From: Bauldia sp.
Lineage (GTDB): Bacteria; Pseudomonadota; Alphaproteobacteria; Rhizobiales; Kaistiaceae
NCBI GenBank assembly: GCA_026126065.1
Contig: JAHCJY010000001.1
Span: forward strand, 124,001 to 188,000
Direction: 5' to 3'
DNA: 64,000 nucleotides
Part shown: one piece after another, positions 53,953 through 62,071 of the stretch
Numbering within the stretch: the stretch's first letter is position 1
How the letters are laid out: each line of letters begins with the position of its first letter
Position numbers and translations under genes: made by a program
Notes under the pieces: generated by a model
What the model was told of the DNA's origin: nothing
Databases searched by the model: none
What the model saw: the letters and a program-made list of their open reading frames with translations, nothing else

Positions 53953-55670
53953 TCCGGATTCTCCTGCTCATCCTCATCGTCTTCGCGCTCGCCGCCGGTT
54001 TCGTCTGGCTCGCCGACAATCCGGGGGAGATCGCCGTCACGGTCGCCGGCTACGAAGTGCGGACGACGCTGATGGCGCTCGCCATCGCCGTCCTGCTTGT
54101 GGTGCTCGTGCTGCTCGTCGCCTCGGCGCTCATTCGGCTCCTCATCCGCGCCCCCTTCGCGATGCGACGGCAGAACCGGGACCGGCGGCGCGAACTCGGC
54201 CAGCAGGCGCTGGCGAAGGGACTCATCGCCGCCGCCGCGGGCGACGCCGCCCTTGCCGCCCACTACGCGGCGGAACTCCGCCACTACGCCCGTGGCGAGC
54301 CGACGACCCTCTTCCTCACCGCCGAGGCCGCACGGCTGTCGGGCGACCCGATGGGCGCCCGCGCCACCTACGAGACGATGGTCGCGCGCGCCGACACGCG
54401 GCTCCTCGGCCTTCGCGGCCTCTTCCTCGAAGCGCAGACGCGCGGGGACACGGTCGCTGCGCGGAGCTTTGCGGAAGAGGGTTTCCGCGAAAAGCCCGGC
54501 ATCGCCTGGGCGGCGAATGCGCTCCTCGAGAGCCAGGCCGCCGACGGGGAATGGGCCGCCGCCCTGACCACGCTGTCGACCCTCACCGCGGCCGGGACAA
54601 TTGACGGCCCGCGCGGGAGACGGCTCAAGGCGATCCTCCTCACGGCCCGGGCGGAGCAGCTCGAGGCCTCCGATCCGGAGGCGGCGCGCGATCTTGCGGT
54701 CGAGGCCCACCAGCTCGAGCCGGAGCTTGTACCGACCGCCGTGCTCGCGAGCCGTGTCCTCAGCCGCCTCGGCGACGCCAAGAAGGCCGGGCGCATCATC
54801 GAAGCCACCTGGCGCATCGAGCCTCATCCGGAGCTCGCCGCCGCCTATATGAGCATCCGCCCCGGCGAATCCGGCCGCGACCGGCTGCGACGCATGCGGG
54901 CGCTGGTGAAGATCCGCGCCAATCACCTCGAGGGGCAGCTTGCCCTCGCCCGCGCGGCGATCGAGGCCCAGCACTGGGATACCGCCCGCGCGGAACTGCA
55001 GAGCGTGGTCAACGCGCATCCGAGCGAGCGCGCCTACCTGATGATGGCCGAGATCGAGGAAGGCGAGCACCGCGACATCGGCCGCGCCCGCGACTGGCTG
55101 AGCCGGGCGGTGCGCGCCCCGCGCGACCCCGCCTGGATGGCCGACGGATTCGTCTTCGACCACTGGGAACCGGTGTCGCCGATCTCGAGCCGGATCGACG
55201 CGTTCGAATGGAAGGTTCCGGCCGAGCGCCATGTCGGCGAGGACGATCGAAGGCTGCCGGCGCCGCCCGGCCCCTCCACCGACCTCGCGGACCCGATGCT
55301 GGCTCCCTTCCCGCCGGAGGCCGCGCCACCGTCGCCAGCGCCGGGCCGCGCCATCGCGCCCTTGCCGGGTCGGGCCCTGTTCCCGGTCGTCAACGTCGAA
55401 CCGTCGATGCCGCCGGAGCCGGAGCCGGAGCCGCTCCCGCCGGATGAGCCGGACGAGACCGCCCCGGCGCTGGCTACCATCGTCGCGACCGCCGTGCCCT
55501 CGGGACCGACGCCGGCGGAAGCGTCATCCGAGCCGGCGGCCGGCAATGGCAGCGACGCATTCGCCGCCGGGCACCAGCCGGACGATCCCGGCCCGAGCGA
55601 GACCGAACAGGCCGTCCCACCGCCACCGGAGACGCCGCGGCCGCGACGAAAGTTCCGCCTGTTCCCGTAG
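53949..55670 (+). CDS. hemY: HemY-like membrane TPR protein
   Basis: A 573-aa protein of the HemY N-terminal family. Two short membrane helices begin the protein (MIRILLLILIVFALAAGFVW, and LMALAIAVLLVVLVLLVASA at about 41-60), then RAPFAMRRQNRDRRRELGQQ and TPR-like helices (GDAALAAHYAAELRHYARGE, ARAAIEAQHWDTARAELQSV). The last 150 residues are Pro/Glu-rich. Members sit in tetrapyrrole operons and may scaffold heme enzymes, but the biochemical role is not settled; it is not the protoporphyrinogen oxidase of the same name in Gram-positives. Confidence 0.88.
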   Translation: MIRILLLILIVFALAAGFVWLADNPGEIAVTVAGYEVRTTLMALAIAVLLVVLVLLVASALIRLLIRAPFAMRRQNRDRRRELGQQALAKGLIAAAAGDAALAAHYAAELRHYARGEPTTLFLTAEAARLSGDPMGARATYETMVARADTRLLGLRGLFLEAQTRGDTVAARSFAEEGFREKPGIAWAANALLESQAADGEWAAALTTLSTLTAAGTIDGPRGRRLKAILLTARAEQLEASDPEAARDLAVEAHQLEPELVPTAVLASRVLSRLGDAKKAGRIIEATWRIEPHPELAAAYMSIRPGESGRDRLRRMRALVKIRANHLEGQLALARAAIEAQHWDTARAELQSVVNAHPSERAYLMMAEIEEGEHRDIGRARDWLSRAVRAPRDPAWMADGFVFDHWEPVSPISSRIDAFEWKVPAERHVGEDDRRLPAPPGPSTDLADPMLAPFPPEAAPPSPAPGRAIAPLPGRALFPVVNVEPSMPPEPEPEPLPPDEPDETAPALATIVATAVPSGPTPAEASSEPAAGNGSDAFAAGHQPDDPGPSETEQAVPPPPETPRPRRKFRLFP

Positions 55671-55675
55671 GGCCG

Positions 55676-56131
55676 CTACAGCGCGCCGATGAGTTGCGGG
55701 CACCACGGCAGCCGCGCGCCGCCGTCATAGGGGCGCACGAGGCCGCTGCCGAGCATCCATTCCGCCACGGAAAGTCCGGACGCCGTCACGACATCGGCTA
55801 CGACGCGGCCGAAATACTTGTCGTCGTCGATCTCGATCAGCTTGAACGGTCCGTCGAGGGCGATCTCCGCCATCGCTTCCGTCGCCGCCAGGGCCAGCGC
55901 CCGCTCCTCGGGGCACGAGGCATTCAGCTCCGGCGCATCGATGCCGCGGATGCGGACGAGCACCTCCACGCGGAGGTCGATCCACACCAGTGCCTCGATG
56001 CGGATCGTGTCGCCGTCGACCACACGGACGAGCGTCGCCGGCACCGGCCCCGGCAGCGGTTCGGCCGCGGCAGACAGGGCGAGGAGGGCAGAGCTGGCGA
56101 GGAGCAGGGATCGAATCGCGGCACGGATCAT
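55676..56131 (-). CDS. Thermonuclease-like (SNase) family protein
   Basis: A 151-aa exported protein with signal peptide MIRAAIRSLLLASSALLALS. The SNase-like OB fold carries VRVVDGDTIRIEA, VRIRGIDAPELNASCPEERA and GRVVADVVTASGLSVAEWML. Catalytic Asp (VDGD) and Arg (RIRGIDAPE) positions are kept; a nuclease role is likely but many exported SNase-like proteins are untested. Start ATG at 56131. The IS element begins about 29 bp upstream and may have displaced its promoter. Convergent with hemY. Confidence 0.8.
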   Translation of the reverse strand: MIRAAIRSLLLASSALLALSAAAEPLPGPVPATLVRVVDGDTIRIEALVWIDLRVEVLVRIRGIDAPELNASCPEERALALAATEAMAEIALDGPFKLIEIDDDKYFGRVVADVVTASGLSVAEWMLGSGLVRPYDGGARLPWCPQLIGAL

Positions 56132-56167
56132 GACCGCGTCATAGCAGAAGAACGAACTAGGAACAAA

Positions 56168-56196
56168 TTCCCAATTATATACTTGACATAGCAGGG
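56168..56196 (+). repeat. Left terminal inverted repeat of the IS element
   Basis: Begins TTCCCAATTATATACTTGAC and ends ATAGCAGGG. It is the exact reverse complement of 58630-58658. It contains TTGACA, a possible -35 box reading inward. Confidence 0.9.
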
Positions 56197-56207
56197 AATC
56201 GGTTCCT

Positions 56208-56387
56208 ATGTCTCGCAAAGACAGGCCGACGCAGGGTTTTGTGGAGATTGAGGTTACGCCCGCGATGGCTCAGGCGGGCGCCGACGCGATGAGCGGGAGC
56301 TATCTAGCTTTAGTGGACGGCCACCCAGCCCGATACTTAGAGGTGGCGACGAAGGTGTTTCGCTCCATGATGGAAGCGACGAAATGA
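56208..56387 (+). CDS. Small passenger protein in the IS element, unknown function
   Basis: A 59-aa frame starting MSRKDRPTQGFVEIEVTPAM and ending VFRSMMEATK. Composition is ordinary (EVTPAMAQAGADAM, SYLALVDGHPARYLEVATKV) and resembles small proteins often seen on plasmids and phages, so I think it is real. It begins just inside the left inverted repeat. The minus-strand passenger reading overlaps its end. No strong ribosome site is visible. Confidence 0.5.
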   Translation: MSRKDRPTQGFVEIEVTPAMAQAGADAMSGSYLALVDGHPARYLEVATKVFRSMMEATK

Positions 56388-56846
56388 TATCCTCTTGGAG
56401 TGAGTTAAACCGCCCCTGCGCCTGAACTAAGTCCGAATAGAGAACGTCAAGTTCCTTGGTTTCCTCGGGCCTTAGCTCGAAGCTTAGCTTTCGGTCGGCG
56501 CTTATGGAGACCCTGTGTACGATATCATCGTCGCGAATTACGCGTGGCTCGTGAACAATTGAATTGCGGCGACGTGACAGCGCCTCCATCTGCGACCCCA
56601 GTCGGTTATGGACTCTACTTGTTTCTCAGTGCACCCTCGCAGTTCAACAAGTGAGGCTAGGGCGCGAACCCTCGCGCTGGACGAGAATATCTGGGAGGTC
56701 ATGCAGGCGCCGAGGAGTTGGTCAACCTTGGCTAGTTCCCAGATGAAATGGTTGATTTGAAATTCGATAGTTGCCCACATAACGGCAATGGCGCCAATTT
56801 TCTCGCAGTGCTTGCTGGCAACCGGATTGAGGTAATCGTTGGACAC
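56254..56846 (-). pseudogene. Frameshifted passenger gene in the IS element
   Basis: Two adjoining minus-strand readings make one protein. The first starts at a GTG (56846) with AGGAGG close upstream: MSNDYLNPVASKHCEKIGAI, then MWATIEFQINHFIWELAKVD and LASLVELRGCTEKQVESI. About 56589-56605 the frame changes by one base to MEALSRRRNSIVHEPRVIRD and FELRPEETKELDVLYSDLVQ. The joined product resembles small alpha-helical proteins of unknown role with an RN.IVH motif. The 3' limit is uncertain because it overlaps the small plus-strand gene. Confidence 0.55.
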
Positions 56847-57113
56847 TGATCCTCCTGAGAAGACTAAGAACAGGGAAGCCGACGATACGGCAGCGCGCCG
56901 AGACGAGGGGCTTCGACGCGCGCTGAACACGCGCCGCCAAGGCCACATACGAAGTCAGATCAGCCGCAGTTCGTTGTGCTCGATGGTCGGCTGTTCGTCG
57001 CCCGCATTGCGGACCGAGACGACATCTCCATCACGGCCGACCTCTACAGAAATCTTTCGGATTACCGCGCGGGGACCGCGATGGAGCGTGGTGTCAAGCT
57101 GGCGACGACCTAG
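56839..57113 (+). pseudogene. Frameshifted small passenger gene in the IS element
   Basis: The first part reads MDTDPPEKTKNREADDTAAR and RDEGLRRALNT from a TTG at 56839. At about 56932 a one-base loss shifts the frame, after which it reads PPRPHTKSDQPQFVVLDGRL and DISITADLYRNLSDY to a stop at 57113. The broken junction falls within LNTPP.PH, a segment I recall as common in small alphaproteobacterial proteins, which supports a single ancestral gene. Its stop overlaps the convergent DUF3892 stop in CTAG. Confidence 0.55.
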
Positions 57114-57352
57114 CTGTCGCCGGCCATGTCGTCGAGGTTGTTGGCCCTGCGACCATCAGCGTTGGTCCGAAGGTGGTCCTTGGCCCCGTCGCGACGGACA
57201 ACGTGGACGTTCTTGATCTCCCCGCGGTCGGCCATCGGAATGGCTTTGGCAACGGGCGTGAACCGCTCATTGCCGCGGAACTTGACGTGAGTGATATCGC
57301 CTTCGCTGTCGGCTCGGGCATCAATGATCTGCTTTTTCGGGGTCTTAGCCAT
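57110..57352 (-). CDS. DUF3892-like passenger protein
   Basis: An 80-aa protein, apparently intact: MAKTPKKQIIDARADSEGDI, THVKFRGNERFTPVAKAIPM, ADRGEIKNVHVVRRDGAKDH, ending NLDDMAGDS. The pattern fits DUF3892, small proteins often found in mobile DNA with no known activity. AAGGA lies 7 bases before the ATG at 57352. It lies between the transposase and the frameshifted passengers. Confidence 0.65.
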   Translation of the reverse strand: MAKTPKKQIIDARADSEGDITHVKFRGNERFTPVAKAIPMADRGEIKNVHVVRRDGAKDHLRTNADGRRANNLDDMAGDS

Positions 57353-57607
57353 GAGGGTGTCCTTCTGGACAGAGCCGGGCTTGACCGCGCCGCGAGACGG
57401 GATTCTACTCCCGTCGTCTACTCGCTTCGCTTCCCGCCGCCCGGCCAATGGGTTTCGCGGGAGAATCAGGGCCGCCGGTTGCAACCCGGCGGCCTACTGA
57501 TTCGTACGGTAGCGAGCGTGATCCCGCCCGCAATCGAGAGTCAATCGCGTGGCCCCGTTTTGTTCGCGTTGGCACGGCGCATCCTGTTGATGCGTCGTGC
57601 CTTCTGT

Positions 57608-58587
57608 CTAAGCGTGCGCGGCTTCACCAGGTTGCCGATACGTGAGGCGCTTGCCTTCGGCCCCACGAACAAGCGCGGCGGCCCGCATGGCGTCCGACCA
57701 CCCGAGCTTGGCGCGGCGATTGAAGCGGAACTCGAACTCGGCAAGGTAGCGGTGGAGATGGCTTTCGCCACAGTGCTGGTACACGCCGGACATGCCGCGC
57801 TTGAAGACCGAGAACACGTTCTCAATCGTGTTGGTGTGGATCACGGCGTCGGCCTCGTAGCGGACATACTCGGACGCGGAGTGCTTCACGGTGTCATGGC
57901 CCGCGAACTCGCGGCCTAGCTCCGTGTAGAGTTTGCTTTCGTCGGTGTAGAGCTTGGACTTACGGTCGGCGCTGCGGACGATAACGGCGCGAACTTCTGC
58001 CTTCGTCGCGTTCTCGACCTTGAACATGCGGACCTCGCCGCCGCGCTCTACTAGAGCACCACGGACATTTTGTCGAAGGGCTTCTTACGCTTGATGTACG
58101 GGCGACCTCTCCGGGCAGGCGAGGGCTTCGGGTTCTCGCGGCGGCCGAAATAGGTTTCGTCAGCTTCGACGGTCTTCCCTTCGCCGCCGATCGGGCCGGA
58201 GGTTTCGGGGTCGAGCTTCATCGCTTCGCGGACACGGTGCGCGAGGAACCAAGCCGACTTGTAGGTAATGCCGAGCATCCGATGCAGCTGGTGGGCCGAC
58301 ACGCCCTTCTTGCTGGACGCCATCAGGTGGAAGGCGGCGACCCACTTGGTCAGCGGGATTTTGGACCGCTCCATCACGGAGCCGACCGTCACCGTGAAGT
58401 GCTGGCGGCAGGCGTTGCACTGGTAGAGGCCGGGCCGCGTGGACTTGCCCTTGAGGGCGCGGATGCGAGCGGGATCGGCATTGCCACAATGAGGGCAGTT
58501 CGGGCCATCGGGCCAGCGGATGCTCTCAAGGTGGGCGCGCGCTGCGTCCTCGTTATGGAAGATCGGATCGTTGAGGAGGATGGTCAT
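57608..58587 (-). pseudogene. IS1595-family (ISXO2-like) transposase, frameshifted
   Basis: DDE transposase in two readings. Part 1 (58587-58051) has the zinc-binding N-terminus NCPHCGNADPARIRALKGKS, YQCNACRQHFTVTVGSVMER, and the catalytic segment VEADETYFGRRENPK, then stops after KKPFDKMSVVL. Part 2 (58027-57608) has LYTDESKLYTELGREFAGHD, HTNTIENVFSVFKRGMSGVY and HLHRYLAEFEFRFNRR. Restoring one base near 58054 gives an unbroken MSVV-ALVERGGEVRMFKVE. There is no slippery heptamer, so this looks like a loss rather than programmed frameshifting. The element is probably not self-mobile. Confidence 0.85.
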
Positions 58588-58629
58588 GTCGAAGGCCCAG
58601 CCTGTTGTTGAAATCAGCCTACTCCCTCA

Positions 58630-58658
58630 CCCTGCTATGTCAAGTATATAATTGGGAA
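58630..58658 (-). repeat. Right terminal inverted repeat of the IS element
   Basis: Exact reverse complement of 56168-56196. On the minus strand it carries TTGACA about 60 bases before the transposase start, a possible -35 box for that gene. Confidence 0.9.
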
Positions 58659-58728
58659 CAAATTCCCATATGGGCCGCGCGGGACTGTCGCAGTGACGCC
58701 GGGCCGCCTTCGGCCCAAGACGGACGCC

Positions 58729-59112
58729 ATGCGGACGATGCGCCTGATGGCAGGTGACGGGCAGTCAGGGGGCGTTCTGGCCGTCCTCCTGGCCCTTTGC
58801 CTCTTCTTCCAGGCCTTCACGGCCCCGATCGCCGCCGCCGGGTCCGACGATCAATCGTTGCTCGTCCTCTGCGACCCCGCGCATTCCGCCGACCCCGACG
58901 ACGGCCATGGCGGCGCGCCGGCCGAACACGACTGTTGCCCCGGCATCTGCCAGACCGGCGGATGCTGTGCGCCCCCGGCTTCCCAGCCCGACCTCGGCGC
59001 CGCATGGCGGGAGCGCTCGCACCCAACCCCGGCGCAGCCGCACCACGCCCCCGCGGTCGCCTATCACGCGCCCGGACCCATCCAGCCGCGCGCGCCTCCC
59101 GATTCTCCCTGA
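58729..59112 (+). CDS. Cys/His-rich DUF2946-like protein, probably copper-linked
   Basis: A 127-aa protein. A single hydrophobic N-terminal helix (VLAVLLALCLFFQAFTAPIA) is followed by a metal-ligand-rich region: C48, then HDCCPGICQTGGCC at 68-80, and a His-rich tail (HPTPAQPHHAPAVAYH). This resembles DUF2946 proteins found beside copper genes. Context supports that: PCu(A)C and SCO genes follow on the same strand. The start could also be a GTG at 58693. The IS element ends at 58668, so its original promoter may have been replaced. Confidence 0.65.
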   Translation: MRTMRLMAGDGQSGGVLAVLLALCLFFQAFTAPIAAAGSDDQSLLVLCDPAHSADPDDGHGGAPAEHDCCPGICQTGGCCAPPASQPDLGAAWRERSHPTPAQPHHAPAVAYHAPGPIQPRAPPDSP

Positions 59113-59190
59113 CGTTCGACTTCGACCGACCGGCCGCCGGCCTTGTCCGGCGTCGGTTCCTTCTTACGTCTTCACTCCGGGAGAAACCCC

Positions 59191-59715
59191 TTGCACATTC
59201 TTCGTCGCATCACCGCGGCCGCCATCCTGCTCGTTTCGGGCGCTGCGGCCGCGTCTGCACAGACCTACCAGCTCGGCCAGATCGAGATTTCCGTGCCGTG
59301 GACCCGGGCCATGCCGCCCGCCGCCGACGCCGGCGGTGGCTTCATGACCATCCGCAACACCGGCGCGACCGACGACCGGCTCGTGGGCGCAACCTCGCCG
59401 GTCGCCGCAGAAGTCCAGATCCACACGATGGACATCGCGGACGGCGTGATGCGAATGCGCCAGCTCACCGATGGGCTGGCGATCCCGGCGGGCGCCACCG
59501 TCCGGCTCGCGCCCGGTGGGTTCCACGTGATGTTCCTTGACCTGCCGACCCCGATCGCCATCGACATGCCCGTGTCGGTGACCCTGGTGTTCGAACGGGC
59601 CGGCGAGATCACCATCGACCTCATCGTCGTTCCGCCCGGCGCGCCCGCGCCGGACGGCGCCGGGGCGATGGGCGGGGCGATGGATGCCCCTCTCGCGACC
59701 CCGGCGGCGCACTGA
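59191..59715 (+). CDS. Periplasmic copper chaperone PCu(A)C
   Basis: A 174-aa exported copper carrier that supplies cytochrome oxidase CuA or CuB. The Met/His copper motif H-X10-M-X22-H-X-M is exact: H78 in VQIHTMD, M89 in GVMRMRQL, then H112 and M114 in GFHVMFLDL. Signal peptide MHILRRITAAAILLVSGAAA. I chose the TTG at 59191 because GGAG lies 8 bases upstream and the signal peptide starts there. Its TGA overlaps the SCO start (TGATG). Confidence 0.9.
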   Translation: MHILRRITAAAILLVSGAAAASAQTYQLGQIEISVPWTRAMPPAADAGGGFMTIRNTGATDDRLVGATSPVAAEVQIHTMDIADGVMRMRQLTDGLAIPAGATVRLAPGGFHVMFLDLPTPIAIDMPVSVTLVFERAGEITIDLIVVPPGAPAPDGAGAMGGAMDAPLATPAAH

Positions 59716-60332
59716 TGCGCCCCCTCTTCCTGGCGGTCTTCGGCGGCCTTGCCATTGTCGTGGTCGCGGTCTCGGCGTTCCTGCTGCTCCGGGACCGCCC
59801 GACCGGGCCCGCCCCAGGCGGGACGCAGGTCATCGTCGAGGACGCCAACCTCATCGGCGGCCCGTTCGTCCTGACGGACGAGAACGGCAACCGCTTCACC
59901 GACGCCGATGCACTGGGGAAGCCGACGGCGATCTTCTTCGGCTTCTCCCATTGCCCGGATGTCTGCCCCACCACGCTCTACGAGCTGTCGGTATTGCTGG
60001 GTCAGCTCGGCGCGGACGCGGACAGGCTGAACGTCCTGTTCGTCTCGGTGGACTACGAGCGGGACGGGCCGGAGGAGGTTGCGGCCTACACGTCCGTGTT
60101 CGACCCGCGGATCGTCGGCCTTGCCGGCACCGCCGAGGAGATCGCGGCGGCAACGAGCGCCTACCGCGTCTACTACGAGAAGATCCCGCTCGAGAACGGC
60201 GGCTACACGATCGACCACACGGCGTCCGTCTACCTGATGGACAGCGATGGCCGGTTCGTCGGCACCCTCGCACACGGCGAGAACATGGCGGTCCGCCTGC
60301 AGAAGCTGCAGGCACTGATCGCTGACGCCTGA
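59715..60332 (+). CDS. SCO1/SenC family protein
   Basis: A 205-aa membrane-anchored thioredoxin-fold copper metallochaperone for cytochrome c oxidase assembly. It has an N-terminal anchor (LFLAVFGGLAIVVVAVSAFL), the copper-binding CPDVCP (C80, C84) in FFGFSHCPDVCPTTLYEL, and the third ligand His in GYTIDHTASVYLMD. Translationally coupled to PCu(A)C; the two commonly act together. Confidence 0.93.
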   Translation: MRPLFLAVFGGLAIVVVAVSAFLLLRDRPTGPAPGGTQVIVEDANLIGGPFVLTDENGNRFTDADALGKPTAIFFGFSHCPDVCPTTLYELSVLLGQLGADADRLNVLFVSVDYERDGPEEVAAYTSVFDPRIVGLAGTAEEIAAATSAYRVYYEKIPLENGGYTIDHTASVYLMDSDGRFVGTLAHGENMAVRLQKLQALIADA

Positions 60333-60490
60333 CTGCCGGGACGGGCGGCTGCGTTGCGGCCGCCCGCCTCACCCTTGCATCGCGGCGCGAAAGCCGCCAG
60401 ATACGCCGCCTCGCACTCAGACCGGCAGCGTCGCCATGGACCGTTCCCGAGCAACAGCCCTTCGTTCTGTTCATCGGGATCACTGCGTCC

Positions 60491-62071
60491 ATGCCTTCCA
60501 TCACGATCTCCGGCCTCGCCTTCGCCACGCCTGACGGCCGCGCGCTCTTCAACCATCTCGATCTCGCCTTCGGGCCGGTACGGACCGGCCTTGTCGGTCG
60601 CAACGGCGTGGGCAAGTCGACGCTGCTCCGGCTGATCGCGGGCGAACTTCCGCCACGCGAGGGTTCCGTCGCCGTATCGGGTACGCTCGGCGTCCTCCGC
60701 CAGGACGCGCAGGGACGCCCGTGCGAGACGGTGGCCGACCTGTTCGGCGTCGCCGACGGCATGGCGCTGCTCCGCCGTGCCGAGGCGGGCGACGCGACGG
60801 TCGAGGAGCTTGCTGCCGCCGACTGGACGCTCGAATCCCGGCTCGATGCCGCGCTGGCGCGGGTCGGGCTCGATGCGACGGCCGCGACGGCGCTCGAAAC
60901 CCTCTCCGGCGGCCAGCGCACACGGGCCGCGCTCGCGGCGCTCGTCTTCGCCGCGCCCGACTTCCTCCTCCTCGACGAGCCGACCAACAATCTCGATCGC
61001 GATGGCCGCGCGGCGGTGGCAGCGCTCCTTGCCGGCTGGCGAAAGGGCGCGATCGTCGTGAGCCATGACCGCGACCTTCTCGGCGGCATGGACGCCATCG
61101 TCGAGCTCACCTCGCTTGGCGCCACCCGCTTTGGCGGCGGCTACGCCGCCTATCGCGAGCGGAAGGCGCTGGAGCTTGCCGCGGCACGGCATGAGCTCGC
61201 CGATGCCGAGCGGCGGGTCGCCGACGCGGCGCGGACCGCGGCGGAGCGCGCCGAACGCCAGGCGCGGCGTGATGGCGCCGGCAAGCGCAAGGCGGCAAAT
61301 GGCGACCTGCCGCGCATCCTCCTCGGCGCGCGCAGGAACGCGGCGGAAGGAACGGCCGGCGGCGCTGCGCGGCTGGCGGAGCGTCAGGGCGCGGAAGCCG
61401 CGGCTGAGGCGGCCGGCGCCCGCGCGCGGATCGAGGTGCTCGTGCCGCTCACCGTGGCGGTCCCGGCGACCGGCCTTGCCGCGGGACGGAGCGTCTGTGC
61501 CCTGGATGCCGTCAGCGTCGGCCACGTGCCGGGCCGCCCGGTGATCGAGAACCTCTCCTTCGCCATCACGGGCCCGGAGCGCGTTGCCGTCACGGGCAAC
61601 AACGGGGCCGGGAAGACGACGCTCCTCGACGTCGTCACCGGCCGGCTCACGCCGTGGAGCGGCACCGTTCGCGTGTCGGTGCCCTTCGCACTTCTCGACC
61701 AGCACGTGAGCGTGCTCGATCCCGCCGCTTCGATCCGCGACAATTTCATGCGGCTCAATCCCGCGGCGGACGAGAACGCCTGCCGCGCGGCACTCGCCCG
61801 CTTCATGTTCCGCGCCGACGCCGCGCTGCAACCGGCCAGCACGCTCTCGGGCGGCCAGCTTCTCCGCGCCGGCCTTGCCTGCGTGCTTGGCTCGGCGCCG
61901 CCGCAGCTCCTCATCCTCGACGAGCCGACAAACCACCTCGACCTCGATTCGATCAAGGCCGTGGAGGCAGGGCTACGCAGCTATGACGGCGCGCTGCTCG
62001 TGGTCAGCCACGACGAGCGCTTCCTCGACGAGATCGGCGTGACACGAAGGCTCGCCCTCAGTCCGGCCTGA
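60491..62071 (+). CDS. ABC-F family ATPase
   Basis: A 526-aa soluble protein with two nucleotide-binding domains and no membrane part. NBD1: Walker A GRNGVGKST, signature LSGGQRTRAALAAL, Walker B FLLLDEPTNNLD. The Lys/Arg-rich linker (about 230-300) fits ribosome-interacting ABC-F proteins. NBD2: GNNGAGKTT, LSGGQLLRAGLACV, ILDEPTNHLD. ABC-F members are translation factors or antibiotic protectors; which applies here cannot be read. Its 3' end overlaps the convergent ligase-like gene by 14 bp. Confidence 0.92.
   Translation: MPSITISGLAFATPDGRALFNHLDLAFGPVRTGLVGRNGVGKSTLLRLIAGELPPREGSVAVSGTLGVLRQDAQGRPCETVADLFGVADGMALLRRAEAGDATVEELAAADWTLESRLDAALARVGLDATAATALETLSGGQRTRAALAALVFAAPDFLLLDEPTNNLDRDGRAAVAALLAGWRKGAIVVSHDRDLLGGMDAIVELTSLGATRFGGGYAAYRERKALELAAARHELADAERRVADAARTAAERAERQARRDGAGKRKAANGDLPRILLGARRNAAEGTAGGAARLAERQGAEAAAEAAGARARIEVLVPLTVAVPATGLAAGRSVCALDAVSVGHVPGRPVIENLSFAITGPERVAVTGNNGAGKTTLLDVVTGRLTPWSGTVRVSVPFALLDQHVSVLDPAASIRDNFMRLNPAADENACRAALARFMFRADAALQPASTLSGGQLLRAGLACVLGSAPPQLLILDEPTNHLDLDSIKAVEAGLRSYDGALLVVSHDERFLDEIGVTRRLALSPA

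Larger units (their letters stand above)
56160..58668. mobile_element. IS1595-family insertion element with passenger genes
   Basis: A 2.5-kb element bounded by perfect 29-bp inverted repeats (56168-56196 and 58630-58658). A 14-bp sequence, GGAACAAATTCCCA, is repeated directly at 56160-56173 and 58655-58668. Because the repeat has dyad symmetry (GGAA...TTCC), the exact element edge and target duplication cannot be separated; IS1595 elements usually duplicate 8 bp. Inside are a frameshifted ISXO2-like transposase and four passenger frames, two of them frameshifted. It lies in the divergent promoter region of the SNase-like and copper genes. IS1595 relatives often carry passenger genes. Confidence 0.88.

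Noticed and set aside
58051..58060. Programmed -1 frameshifting in the transposase
   Set aside because: A one-base shift restores the protein, but no slippery heptamer or downstream structure is visible, and two passengers are broken in the same way.
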